Shown here: piece by piece, positions 40,853 to 50,700 of the stretch
How the letters are laid out: each line of letters starts with the position of its first letter
Numbering within the stretch: position 1 is the stretch's first letter
NCBI GenBank assembly: GCA_016801845.1
Contig: CM028923.1
Location: forward strand, 14,930,679-14,994,678
DNA length: 64,000 bases
Direction: 5' to 3'
Source of the DNA: Polydactylus sextarius
Lineage: Eukaryota > Chordata > Actinopteri > Polynemidae
Translations under genes and position numbers: made by a program
Notes under the pieces: generated by a model
The model's input: the letters and a program-made list of their open reading frames with translations, nothing else
Told to the model about the DNA's origin: nothing
Databases searched by the model: none

Positions 40853-43800
40853 CACCGTGACCTAAAAACACCATCAACATCAACAACAGCTGCTTTTATC
40901 CTTTATTTAATGCATAAACCAGGAGTCATTAAAACAAACACAAACCCAACTCTTTTCCTCCCGGGCCGTGCCACAGCATACGTTAGAGCACTGAATCAAT
41001 AGAAGCTGCAACACACTTCAATAGACTTAATGTTACTGAAACAAGTCCAATAATGCAACGCATAACTAATGTGTATAGATGCTCTACACACTCTGTGTAT
41101 ACTTAAGACAGCTACAAATATCAGGCCTAGAGATCACAGTTATTTCTTGTTCTATAAACTAAGGAGTTTTTAAAATAGTGAAGAGGTAAGAGGAAGTGTA
41201 GGATGTGGTCAGTGACTACACCTGACCTGCATATGTTGGAAACAAGAAGAAAGTGGAACAACAGGAGGAAACTCTCTCCAAAGCAAGGAAGGCTCTTCTA
41301 TCTTTTCCTCTACTTCTGTACCGTTTTTTTCTTTTTTAATTTTTTGTTTAAACTACAATACAGCACAACACAACTATTTTGAAAGAGTAATTAGGGTAAA
41401 GCACCTGCTTAGGGGCCACCACCAGATGTTTCCAGCAGGATCCCGTTCCAAGCACTAAATAACTGTCATTAGAAAACAGTCCCAGATTTATTATCTCTAT
41501 GCTCTCACAGGCAGGGAACAGAACAGAAAGGGCCCACTGTTCAGTTCAGGGTATAATGGGCTCCTGCAGGCCTTCAGTCTTAAAATAAAATGAAATAAAA
41601 AAAAGGAGGCAAATACACTGAGGCACATTTTGAGAATTAAACCTTGTCCCACCGCAGCTCCAGCTCCAGCTCCTGCTCCTGCTCACCTCCCTCTGGCCTA
41701 AAGTACCAGATGTCTGACTCAACGCGCAAGTTTCTTCTCTGACTAACTGTCTTTCAATATTCTTGCTGAATAAACCAATCACCACACCACTGATATAGAT
41801 ATTCTCACACATCTGTGGTGAATAGACAAAGAAAGCTGCAGCAGTCTCTGTAACGTACGTGTCCAGAAGTGCTTTCATGCTTTATGATGACACAACAGCC
41901 GTAGTTTGCAAATTTAACAAACCGCCAGAGAGATGGGGGAGTGGGGGGTGGGTAAGATGTTTCTCTGCAAAAGTGTTTAATCAGGGAGGAAACCATGCAT
42001 GTGATGTGTGGTTACACAAACTGTGAGCATTTCTCGATGTGACTTGATGCCTCATGTTGCTCTGTGTCTGCTCAACATGCAAACAGACAAGTGTTTTCCC
42101 ACTGAATTAGACAAAACAACGTAATGAGGTAATAATATGTCAGTATTGTGTTTACAGCTTCTTCCACTACACCTCAGAGACCAGAAATATCCATTAATGC
42201 AGCGTTTCTAGGTCAGTCTCAATGACAGAATGGCTGATGGGACATCAGGGATATTACTCGACAGGCCCTAAAATAAAACACCAGGGTTGTTATGACGAGC
42301 CCAGCGGAGCAGACTGCAGAACCCACTCTGGTTCTATGTGGCCTTCATCTCTCATCTGTCTCTTTACTCCAGATAACTACACTATGTTCAACTGGGTCCC
42401 ACAGCTCCACCTCCCCCGGTTCACCCTGTGTGCATTGGTGTCTTCATCCCGGTTTTTAACACCAAGGCAGGCAGCAGCCGACTGTTCCTGCCTCACTTTG
42501 CATGAATAACAGAGCTAAAGACACATTAAGTTCTGGCTGAAAAGTTCAAATGTGGAAAAATAAAAGCAGCAATAACTTGAGGACAGACAGGAGGAGCAGA
42601 GCAGCGGCATCATGCAGTAAACCTCTGCTTGTAAAAAATGTAACTGGGCTCTATGTGATGGTCCGAGTCAAAGGTACCAGGACTGTTTTAATAAATTCAA
42701 AGAGTGACCCTGATTGGTATTTAAATGTTTAAAGACCTCTGTAGTAGCAAACTCTTTAAAATAATGGCCAAAACATATTCGTACGATCATATTATCTACG
42801 CAGATTCATTTTAATTAAAGAAACGTCATTGCAGATATTTGAGCTGCAATGTTGTGTAAGAGCACTGTGTCGTTTCATGGCTGCACATTATCTTACAACG
42901 CATTAAAAATATCACACTATATGGCAGAGATCCTCTCCTCAGACAGCATAATGTGATTGAGCCTATGAATGTGATTGTGCTTTTGTAAATGCAGCGTCTC
43001 TGAGCCCAGACCCAATTACCTTTATCCACTTATTCCACAGCAGCTGTTTCTTTCCATTTGTCTAGGTCACACACACATACATACAGTGTGCACGTTCACA
43101 GGCTCTGGCTCCGCCTCGTGACGTGTGTGTGTGTGTTTGTGTGTGTGTTCTCTCTCATGCTTTCATTATCCCTGTGCATTGTATAACAGCCTGATTTGTT
43201 AAAATAACCTTCACTGGATCGGACATGGCCGCTGCTGCTTCTACGTCTGGACGAGACCTCGTCTCAACTCAGGTGGTCTGCCACAAAATTAGAAGCATTA
43301 GAGGCGCAAAGTTCTTGGCTGCATAGATAATTGCATGATTTAAATTCAATTTAGCCGAAAAGTAAACTGTCCATTAGTTCGTTCAGGGGCGAAGTGTCGG
43401 TGTGACTGGGCTCCAGAACAACAGGGCCACTGTCGTGAGAATGACACAGCCAGAAAAGACTCTGACATCTGAACTTTGTTTAATACGTTTCGCTTCACAG
43501 AGCTCAACTGTTCCCTTCACGGAGGAGAACATCTGTGTCACACAGTTCGTTGTGTCTGACGTTCATGTGTCGGTTCATATGAAAAAACTTCCCAGAGGAA
43601 GCGACGACGCAAGGTGCTGTCTGGGAGTGACATGTATAATGTGGAATGTGCGGTGGGAAGAGAAGAGACGGTCTGTTCTGCAGCCGGAGATCAGAGCCGC
43701 TGAGGAGTGAAGCAGGAGCGACCTCTACTGGCCGACTGTGGGAACACAGCTCCTAACTGATGATGCATCACATTCACTCTCCATCATAACAACAGTTATG

Positions 43801-45390
43801 ATTCTGAGAGGATTTTAGAGGATACGTATCACAGAGCAAGAACAAATTCCCATAAATCCCTCTCTTACCATCATTTCCATGTAGCCTTTCTCAGAGTAGG
43901 AGACAGAAATAGGGGATGGTTGTAACAAAGGAGTATCACTTTCAACAATAGAGTCATGTGATCAAATTCATGTTTAACCACTCCCTTACCTATATTACAC
44001 GTGAGTTCACATGTCTGTGTGAAGAAGTGTGCAGGTTTAACAGCCAAAAAAAAGTAATATAGCGATATAGTTGGAGAAGTTGAAGGTGTTGTTGATGTGT
44101 TTGTAGTAGATTAATAGATTAAAAATGATAGAAACTGAGTGTTACAATCATCCCCAGGCTTTCCAAGCGTTTCACTTTTGCTTTGACAAAACAGTTAAGC
44201 ACAAAACTAATTCAGGGAGAAAACAGTCTCCCCATTTGTATAATAAAAAATCTCAATTCTAACATGACCAAAGTTCAGATTCTGTAACTCTACAGTAAAT
44301 TTAGAACCAAATCCTTATTACGCGTTTATTTTGAGCAGATTTTTTAGTAAGTAGAGGATCCACAGTTAGATTACAGACCATGCAGGAGAAATACAAACAA
44401 AACAGTGACTGTGGATGATGGTGAAACAGTGTCAGTTGATATCTAAAGTCAAATAGGTTCATGTTTGGACTTATCGACTTACCCAGGCACTTGTAGAGGC
44501 CCTGGCTGATCCAGGCCAGGATCGCCAGGGTTATGAGGTCACCAAAACTGGCAGCAATGGGTGTGGCTACGTTGTCTGGGTTGATGCCCGTCTTCTTCGA
44601 ACCCACAATCACACCCACCATGATGATACCTGAGCACGACACGAGGAGGGTGGAGCACTTCACTGGTGGTCATTAAATGACTCTCACACATTATTATTAT
44701 ACACAGCGTTTCTATAATCCTGATGTTTACGTGAGTCAGTTACAATGACAGTTAACATTGACGTTAACACTTTAAACTCCAGGCCGCTCAGTGTGTATGT
44801 GTGTGTTTACCCTGTAGCAGCGAGGCTATGAACGCCGTAGCTACGCTGCTGGAGCACAGCAACACGGCGTGACTCATCTGGAACTTCCCCTCTGGGATCC
44901 AACCGAGAACCACGGCAGCTACAGCTGCAAGGAACCCCACCACAGTGGCCTGAACCTGGAAGAGAGGGGAGAACACTTAATTGTTTTGCTCTTTTAGTGA
45001 TTAGACATAACAAGCGTTAGCACGTGTGTGAAAACAGGCAGCGTTCATAGCACCAGGAAAGAGGTTATTAAGATAAGGAAATATCATCACGCCTACCTAC
45101 GTTTCCCGTGACGTGATGTTTTCTTGCTAACAGACGTTATCGAACACACATCTCATCCAAACACTGATGATGCGTATGAGTACGGTGTGTTTATCAGTGT
45201 GTGGGTGGATGATTAACAGAACGTGTGTTACACAGACAGAGATCGATAGAACAGTCTGATGGTACGGTCCCCAGGGTTAAACACATTTCTATGTACGATC
45301 AGAATAACGACTAATACACAGCTCTAACACTGTTACTATCAATCACTGTATCATGGATTCTTTGTTCATGAGTGGACAATATCGCTGTGT

Positions 45391-45429
<39 letters not shown>

Positions 45430-48400
45430 ATTACCTGCTTCAGAGCCAGGTTGCCTATGATTAGATTCCACTTCTCTATTGGAGAATCCATCTTACCCAC
45501 GTTCACCTGTGCAAAACATAAATCAAAGCAACACTCAGGAGTTTTCCATTACTTTTCTATTACATAACGATTACATAACTATGAAGTTGTGGCCCTGCGG
45601 CTCAGTCATATAAAACTTTTTATTATTGCTTTGCCATAAAGTTGGAGGACCTGTGAGTCAAACCTACAGAAGCCTACATACTCTGACCTTTAACCTCTGA
45701 TGTGTGTTAACTTCCAAAATCACTGTATCCCACGTTTCCCACAATGCAACATTTGTTAGGTTGTTAATGTGACCACATTAACTCCACACCTCTAGCTCGT
45801 AATGCGTACTGTCCGTCTGCGGTCTCTAAGGTGAAGCTGAGCTCACCTCTGTGACATCACTATGACATCATCATGGTTATATCCACAGACTTAAGTAAAC
45901 CCCAACAGAGCCACACAGGTCAGTACACAACTGTTACTGATAATTACAAAGTCACTGACGTTGACATTTAAAAATCAATACGACTCATGAAGTTACTCAT
46001 TAAATGGCTGCAATTTTGGGCTTTGACAAGTTACAAACAGTAATGATGTGAACATCGCAGCAAACCCAGTCGTATTGACTGGTTTATTTATTTATTTATT
46101 TATTTATTTCATATTATTTAGGGAACCAATAATTATTTTCAATTTATTAATTTCATGTACAAATCAGTCAAATGAGTTGCCAAAGTCAGTCCAGACATCA
46201 ACCTGGATGAAGATGAAGGCACATAGTCGTTAAGATCTGTTGAAAGATGCTACTAAGGTGCATTGTGGGAAATGAAGGATCCAGGAAATGTGACTTTAGG
46301 CTAGATAGGTTTCATGCTCCTACAAAAACATATTATGTACTCAGTCTGTGTGTGCGCAAAGCGAGTGTCCATAGGTCAGTGACTGTATAATAACTGCCGC
46401 TGACTGTGAACCACTGAGCTCTTTCGTTGAACAACAGTAACATGAACACAAACAGTTTAGTGGGACACCACAGCGGAGCAGCAGCTCACACTGAGCCCTG
46501 CTGTCTGTGTTGACACAGCGCTGTGAATGTGGAGCCTGTGTGCAGGGACCCGGGGGCCGACGAGAGGAGCCAAAAACCAAACAAAGAGAGAATTCTGCTC
46601 CGTCACTTTCTCAGCTTCTTCTAACACAGAGACGTGGACACACTGAGACACTCTGCTGAGTAAGAGCTTCGTGCAACTTGTGGGAAGAATCGTAATTACT
46701 CTGTTTTTTTTTTTTTTTTGACCGGATATCGCTCTCTGCACATGTATGTGCTCGAAGTTCATTGACGAGCTAACGCGCTCCCTCCTACTCCTCCATTTCT
46801 CCATTTCTACCCGGCTGCTCTGAGGCTGAGGCTTAAGTGAAGCCATAAATTTGTCCTGCACCAGCCGCTGCTCCCTCCCTCCCTCTCACTCTTGCTTTAT
46901 CAGCAAATTCTTCTTCTAATTCCTAATCTGCAGAGTTCTTACACCAAAACCCCTGAAGATGCGCCAATAGAATTTTCACTCTAAAAACTTTCCAAAAGTA
47001 ATTTAACTTGCGGGGCCACTGCAGTCAGAAATTCATCCGTGAGCTTTCGTCATTTTCACCTGACGTCAGACTTGTAATTACATACAATTTGTAACAGAGG
47101 TGACCAATAACAACATGGTAGGTCAGAGGCTTATCCTGAGGAGATGAGACACATGTTTTTGCGCCGGTACATGTTGACAAACACAGCGAAGAGGGGGTGA
47201 ATCTGTGTTTTTCGGCAGGGCGCTGAGGTTATGCCGTCGACCGCGGCGGTATCTGGTATCTCGGTGACTCGTCGCGTTGCAAATCAACAGGCGTGTTGGA
47301 AGCTGACACAACAGTTCACACGGTCTCATGAAATATAGCACCAATTAAAACTTCTCTCTTTCTTTCCGTGTGTGAATAAATCTTTTCCCACCGTATGGCT
47401 GTTTAGACTTTTACAACAATACTGGACCGTTCACAGAAGGATGATAATGATGCAGCAAAATAGTAAAAAAAAATGAGTATCTTTCTCTTTTGACTAGGCT
47501 GGAGCATGAAAACAGTTGAGTCACTGCAGCATGATGATAGCCTCCAGGTATCTAATTACAATAAGAATAAGTTGCATCAGTAAATGAAACACTTCATCCT
47601 CAGAGAGAAATGGACTTGTCAGGAATCCGTCTGTGTAGGTTTGTTAACTCAGCTGGAGCTAAACCTATGTTTTGAGAACATATGGTTTGTCAACGCCTCA
47701 ATTAGACTGCACTGCAATGCACACACGGATTTATTTCTATTGCACGTTTGCTGCAGAAAAGTGTGTGCGCGTTTGTGTTCATCTCACCGCTGTAGACAGT
47801 CTAGAGGCCAGGGTCATCTCCAGGTTTCCCTTGAGTCCCAGCAGAGCAGGTACCAGGATGAAGATCTCTGTGATGTACTGGAACGCCTCCCAGTGCTGCA
47901 AACAACACAAGCCCAAACATTTAAAACCATTTAAACTTGTCTGAGCTTATTACTCCATTACTGTAAGATGTATTTCGTATTCAAACCCAAACTGCAAACT
48001 TTGGAGGAAGTAAATTCCTTTTGTGCACAAGTGGTTTAAATCCACACCAACAGATCAGTGAGTCACTCTAAGAGGAACACAGCTGGCAGTGTAAAGGTGT
48101 GAAAACAAGCTCTAACTTAGTCTTGCCAGTGTTGTGACGGGACAACGCCCATCAACATGTTTAGCTTTCAATACATTACACACTTGCAACTATCTGATCA
48201 CACTATAAGTGACTGGTATCGTCACCAGAACATCAGATACCAGATAGTAACCTCTACTTTAAGGGTGGTACCATGTGGAGTTTAGCTTTACTAGGACCCA
48301 GTTTTTTGTTTGTTGTGTACACAAGGACACAAACACACACTCTTTCCACACTGATCCCCGGATACTTTGTGGTCATATGGAGCAAAGGAAAGTATCAACA

Positions 48401-49901
48401 TGTAAACGACAGCAGGTGAAGACAAAGTCTACAAAAGCAAACACAGGTGTAGATATATGTCAAAACCAGAATTACTGCCTCTCAGTTGTATGTCTATGCA
48501 ATGAGTCCAGCAGGAATTAATCATCACTTCATGTATTGGGTTACGGACAAAAGTCAAATTTCCACAAGCTGTCGACGATCACTTCCTTCTCTCTCTTCAT
48601 TTCTTGTTCTTTTTTCTTTATTCTGCTGTCCAATAAAGGCAGGACAAGACCCCAAAAAACTACAAAATTAGAAGGTAACCTATGGAGTATGGAGTTTTTT
48701 TTTTCAACCTCTAATAACAGCAGTAGGAGCAGAGGATCCTCCAGGGGAAGAAAACAACTGGCAAGTGATTATGGATGTTAAAAATGTAGAATGGATCAGA
48801 TTTGTTTATAATATGGACAGAACTTTGGTCTGTTTAGAAGAAAACGGCCAAAATCGTGACAAGAAGTGCAACGTGAATGAGAAGGAGCCAGACACAAACA
48901 GATGCTGATGATGATCAGATGTAGCCCCGGGTTAGACAAACTTATTGGAGGAGAAAACCCAAGTTAGAACACTTTTCAACCACATTTCACAATAATTCTA
49001 ATAAAACCTGCACCCGAGTGACATAGCTGAACAATGAAGCATTATTACACAACAATTCAGATGAGCTCTGTTTGGATTTTAATTTAGTTTGTTTACTTCT
49101 TGTCTGATTATCTGATTGAGTGTTTCATATTCATAATAGTGCATTGTTATAGTTATAGTTAATGTACAATCCATAACTAAATACACTCCTGGTTTGATAC
49201 CAACTGCACATCAGTGTTGAGCGCCTGGATTTGTTCAGTGTTAATAAAACCTTATCTACTCTAATCTTCTATAATACAATCTAATCCAATATTAATCCTT
49301 TGATACCGTCCTGGCTTGATTACACCGTATGGTGTTACAGTCATGGTGTAAGTCAGTTTACCTGCACAATATCCAGCACCATCCCAGCTGACACAGTTCC
49401 GAACCCAGCCAGGAGGAAAGGCACCAATATCTGCAGTGCCATCGCCAGAGGTGACTCCTTGGGCATATTCTGCTGATCAGACACCTGCCCTTCCTCTTCA
49501 TCCTCCTCCTGCTCCTCGTCCGCCTCCTCTCCAGAGAGTCTTCTCTCAGCCAGCATGGGCTCCGTTTCGGAGTAACCGTCACCACAGTCCGATAAAGTCA
49601 CTGAAGACCGAGAGGCTCGGTCCAGGTGGCGTCGGCTTTCTACGTGCGACGTCTCTTGTCTGTAGCCGTTTTGGAGTGAGCTGCTTTCAGGTTTGGCTCC
49701 AAGGTCCACCATGGCCAGCCGCTCGTCCTGCAGCTTGGTATAACCAGTGGGGACCATGGTCTGGAACAGAGAGGCAATCCGTCCGGAGGACACAGGTTTC
49801 AGGGAGAGAGAACTCCACCCACCACCTGCGCCAGTCATACGTACCGTCAGGCTAGAGCCCAGGGACTCCCCTATGGCTCCTCCCAGACTCTGGATACTCA
49901 T
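18739..49901 (-). CDS. slc41a2: Solute carrier family 41 member 2, Mg2+ transporter; complete coding sequence in 10 exons
   Basis: Joining 49362-49901, 47788-47895, 45435-45506, 44811-44955, 44483-44629, 40351-40498, 39183-39262, 28375-28506, 27308-27456 and 18739-18924 (listed 5' to 3') gives 1707 bases, 568 residues plus stop, close to the ~573 of human SLC41A2. The product is a plasma-membrane divalent cation transporter of the MgtE/SLC41 family, with about 10-11 membrane segments. The N-terminal ~150 residues are soluble and acidic (EEADEEQEEDEEEG). The two family half-repeats are visible as VPALLGLKGNLEMTLASRLS in the first half and TPVINGIGGNLVAIQSSRIS in the second. VGSKKTGINPDNVATPIAAS and the end LALSFHFLWLIGDQDSDVGD are also diagnostic. 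The start ATG at 49901 is preceded by an in-frame TGA 27 bases upstream. SLC41A1 is excluded by the detailed match and the synteny. Confidence 0.96.
21053..22233 (-). mobile_element. TIR element copy I, interrupted by a nested MITE
   Basis: On the minus strand the ends read agggacagttgtaaca (22217-22232) and, inverted, agggatgattga (from 21055). The interior matches 34848-36040 in blocks such as actaatattttggaccaaatctatatgttgattagttctgatactg and ttgacatcaaatagtgaattctgtgatgtagttggagaagttgaagg. Removing the 501-base insertion leaves ~680 bases, the same size as copy II. It is a non-autonomous DNA-transposon-like repeat; the superfamily was not assigned. Confidence 0.75.
21276..21776 (+). mobile_element. 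501-bp MITE-like element nested in TIR element copy I
   Basis: The left end CAGCGGTGCCTTGACTTAGAGT pairs with the right end, which inverted reads CAGTTGTACCTTGAATTACGAGT. Both ends start with CAG and both are flanked by TG, possibly a decayed TA target site. The interior has tttttcccattgaaatgaattaaaatgcc. The ends resemble pogo/Tigger-like Tc1/mariner MITEs, which is an inference from recalled consensus ends. Confidence 0.7.
24261..24307. repeat. (TA)n microsatellite
   Basis: 47 bases of alternating TA in SLC41A2 intron 9. It is self-complementary and could form a cruciform. Confidence 0.95.
26652..26685. repeat. AT-rich palindrome
   Basis: 12-base arms attcattatata (26652-26663) and tatataatgaat (26674-26685) around a 10-base spacer, followed by another alternating AT run with attcatt at its end. 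Confidence 0.8.
26997..27027. repeat. (CA)n microsatellite
   Basis: Uninterrupted CA dinucleotides about 280 bases from SLC41A2 coding exon 9, on its intron 9 side. Confidence 0.95.
27308..27456 (-). CDS. slc41a2: SLC41A2 coding exon 9
   Basis: Acceptor after TTTACTTCAG, donor CTGCAG|GTGAGC. It encodes GANHRSAQVLLLLVIPGHLI through YLAAAMLQ, covering two hydrophobic segments. It begins with the last two bases of a split Gly codon and ends in phase 0. Confidence 0.95.
27457..28374 (-). other. slc41a2: SLC41A2 intron 8 (0.9 kb)
   Basis: No exon, gene or clear repeat seen. Confidence 0.8.
28375..28506 (-). CDS. slc41a2: SLC41A2 coding exon 8
   Basis: Acceptor after CATGTGCAG, donor GGTACAG|GTCAGT. 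It encodes GIGGNLVAIQSSRISTHLHC followed by HCAPGEVPDEAKGCYYPCRT and FCGT: the second-half signature and the loop after it. The loop is unusually cysteine-rich. Confidence 0.93.
31599..31624 (+). repeat. Guanine-rich tract, possible G-quadruplex
   Basis: Ten consecutive G, then agtga, then GGGGG, a and GGGAGG. It lies on the non-transcribed-RNA (template) strand of SLC41A2 intron 7, so the nascent RNA would carry the C-rich complement. Confidence 0.6.
32015..32542 (+). mobile_element. Dispersed retroelement copy d with pentanucleotide tail
   Basis: The most complete copy of the family also seen at 11735, 12095 and 14441. It runs cagttatcaggatcctctctgatggaaccagctcc, tttgggtccaggag, a gatgcactgttcctctctctc block, gttctggaggtttcttcc, gctgctcactgag, aaagtgccttgagataaatg and ttggcactacac. 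It ends in (ACTTG)n at 32517-32542. A short tandem 3' tail is typical of some non-LTR elements. Confidence 0.7.
34848..36040 (+). mobile_element. TIR element copy II, interrupted by a nested hAT-like insertion
   Basis: The left end agggacggttgtaaca (from 34848) and the right end tgtaacaatcatccct (to 36040) are inverted repeats. The interior is homologous to copy I (21053-22233, opposite strand) and in part to copy III. Without the insertion and its duplicated target, ~665 bases remain. A 110-codon open frame at 35644-35976 lies inside; its counterpart in copy I contains stops, so it is not evidence of a protein. Confidence 0.78.
34934..35453 (+). mobile_element. 520-bp hAT-like non-autonomous element nested in copy II
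   Basis: Bracketed by an 8-base direct repeat TAAATGTG (34926-34933 and 35454-35461), the target-site length used by hAT transposons. The ends ggaggtgtattgcattcacttgaa and, inverted from the right, ggaagcgtattgcattcacttgaa form a terminal inverted repeat. The interior contains A-rich reiterations of attccgaaaaacag. Removing it restores collinearity with copy I. Confidence 0.78.
37355..37560 (+). mobile_element. Decayed LINE reverse-transcriptase C-terminal fragment
   Basis: The frame from 37355 reads NKSSHISPPLSSLRWLPIKL then HYVSKTLPLTFNVVHGLTP, followed by a stop and further similar sequence. It matches the shape of the conserved segment after the reverse transcriptase domain in teleost L2/CR1/Rex-type LINEs (xHISPxLxSLHWLPxxxRIxFK). 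Internal stops show that it is dead. The clade cannot be fixed from this piece. Confidence 0.7.
39183..39262 (-). CDS. slc41a2: SLC41A2 coding exon 7
   Basis: Acceptor after TGTCCCGCAG, donor AACG|GTGAGT. It encodes SIGGLILDKTVSDPNLAGIV then VYTPVING, leading into the second-half GGN signature. Confidence 0.95.
39263..40350 (-). other. slc41a2: SLC41A2 intron 6 (1.1 kb)
   Basis: Begins directly in a (GT)n run that forms the 5' splice site. Around 39609 is caGTGGTCAGCAACCTGCaattctttagcc, which resembles a hAT transposon end but has no visible partner. No exon. Confidence 0.7.
40351..40498 (-). CDS. slc41a2: SLC41A2 coding exon 6
   Basis: Acceptor after TCTTCCACAG. The donor ATCAGCAG|GTGTGTGTGTG is made by a TG microsatellite. 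It encodes DSYPYVSSLVCAFFMSLTPL through HPASRTLLYSGWEPVITAMV and IS, two hydrophobic segments and the conserved SGWEPVI motif. Confidence 0.94.
40821..40850. repeat. (CA)n microsatellite
   Basis: Uninterrupted CA dinucleotides in SLC41A2 intron 5, about 320 bases upstream of coding exon 6. Confidence 0.95.
43912..44155 (+). mobile_element. TIR element copy III (internally deleted, 244 bp)
   Basis: The ends GGGGATGGTTGTAACA and, inverted, GGGGATGATTGTAACA are 16-base terminal inverted repeats differing at one position. The interior keeps blocks also found in copy I (gagtcatgtgatca, catgtctgtgtgaagaagtgtgcaggttta, gttggagaagttgaaggtgttgttg) but lacks the middle ~430 bases, as in a MITE derived by internal deletion. 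No clear target-site duplication. Confidence 0.78.
44483..44629 (-). CDS. slc41a2: SLC41A2 coding exon 5
   Basis: Acceptor after GTGCTCAG, donor CCTGG|GTAAGT. It encodes GIIMVGVIVGSKKTGINPDN then VATPIAASFGDLITLAILAW and ISQGLYKCL. The GSKKTGINPDNVATPIAAS block is the most conserved family motif. Confidence 0.96.
44811..44955 (-). CDS. slc41a2: SLC41A2 coding exon 4
   Basis: Acceptor after CTCTTCCAG, donor CTACAGG|GTAAAC followed at once by a short CA run. It encodes VQATVVGFLAAVAAVVLGWI through SSVATAFIASLLQ, membrane segments of the first half. Confidence 0.95.
45394..45427. repeat. (TG)n microsatellite next to SLC41A2 exon 3 donor
   Basis: Reads as (CA)n in the transcript and starts 7 bases into the intron after the GT of exon 3. 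Confidence 0.95.
45435..45506 (-). CDS. slc41a2: SLC41A2 coding exon 3
   Basis: 24 codons, phase 0 at both ends, encoding VNVGKMDSPIEKWNLIIGNL then ALKQ. Acceptor TTTTGCACAG, donor AAGCAG|GTAATC. Confidence 0.95.
45507..47787 (-). other. slc41a2: SLC41A2 intron 2 (2.3 kb)
   Basis: No exon seen. Holds an ATTT tetranucleotide run at 46083-46109 and a poly-T run near 46706. Confidence 0.8.
47788..47895 (-). CDS. slc41a2: SLC41A2 coding exon 2
   Basis: 36 codons, phase 0 at both ends. It encodes HWEAFQYITEIFILVPALLG then LKGNLEMTLASRLSTA, with the first-half GNLE signature that lines the ion pathway in MgtE relatives. Acceptor TTTGCAG, donor ACAGCG|GTGAGA. Confidence 0.96.
47896..49361 (-). other. 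slc41a2: SLC41A2 intron 1 of the coding region (1.5 kb)
   Basis: No exon, gene or assigned repeat seen. Confidence 0.8.
49362..49901 (-). CDS. slc41a2: SLC41A2 coding exon 1 (start codon)
   Basis: 180 codons from MSIQSLGGAIGESL to VSAGMVLDIVQ. Mostly the poorly conserved cytosolic or exposed N-terminus with an acidic run, then the first membrane segment ALQILVPFLLAGFGTVSAGM. The exon extends 5' to an acceptor (CTTTCTCCAG) at 50039, so 49902-50038 is 5' UTR. An in-frame TGA upstream fixes the start. Confidence 0.94.
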
Positions 49902-50529
49902 GATGTGGTCTAGGGCTGATGTGTCTCATCTCCTGTCACCCAACCTCAGTGTGGTGTCAAGTAATATGCAATAAAGGTGGATTACACTGACTGAGGTGCG
50001 CCATCCATGTTAAACACTGGTTTCAGGGACTCATCAGCCTGGAGAAAGTACAGAGAAAACACACATACTTGGGAGAACAGGAAAACACACTTAAATCTTC
50101 GCAAGTAGTACTTAGATTACGTCAGCACACGTCAGCTGTTTAACATTGTTTATATTCGTATTACTGCTGGTAAAGACGCCCAGCAGACATCAGCTCTGAG
50201 TTGGTTACACTTTGTACTCTGCACTACATCATCGCTCAGGCCTCCACGTTACCTGTCTGTCTTCTGCCTCAGCTGGAGTTCACTTCAATCTCAGCACAGT
50301 TTCATGGCAAAAACCTGTTTTAACGTCTCTTCACACCAAAAGTTAACACTTAAACACAAGCTAACAGTACTCATCTGTTTATGCTACACGTTAGCTAGCA
50401 GAATAGAAAACAAACCAGTAGGAGGCTCGACCGGGTCAATACAGTAGCCATATTTAGCTAAGTAATAGTTTTTTTTTCTAGTTGTCGCTGTATTATATTA
50501 TAGGTTTTTTTCTCTCTCTAAAAGTTACC

Positions 50530-50700
50530 TTTGTGCTGCGAAGGTATTTAAGTCAGGAGGAAGCAGAAGAAGCTGTGAGTCCTGCTCCTTGACAGACAGC
50601 CGCCGAGCCGCGTCACTGCAAACAGCGCCACCATAGATCGTCTAGAAATATAGATGAGCCACCCGGTTTGGAAAAAAGTGGCTGTAATAGTTAAAAGTCG
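50530..50700 (-). other. slc41a2: SLC41A2 5' non-coding first exon (candidate)
   Basis: A good donor, CACAAAG|GTAACT, ends this exon at 50530. It would splice to the acceptor before 50038. The transcription start is unknown, so the right limit is only indicative. Confidence 0.4.

Larger units (their letters stand above)
40499..44482 (-). other. slc41a2: SLC41A2 intron 5 (4.0 kb)
   Basis: Contains TIR element copy III (43912-44155) and a (CA)n run at 40821-40850. No exon recognised. An imperfect TG run lies at 43120-43149. Confidence 0.8.

Noticed and set aside
40499..40886. Long 201-codon frame on the minus strand extending upstream of SLC41A2 coding exon 6
   Set aside because: The part upstream of 40498 is intron read-through including a CA repeat. 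Only 40351-40498 is exon, as splice phases and homology show.
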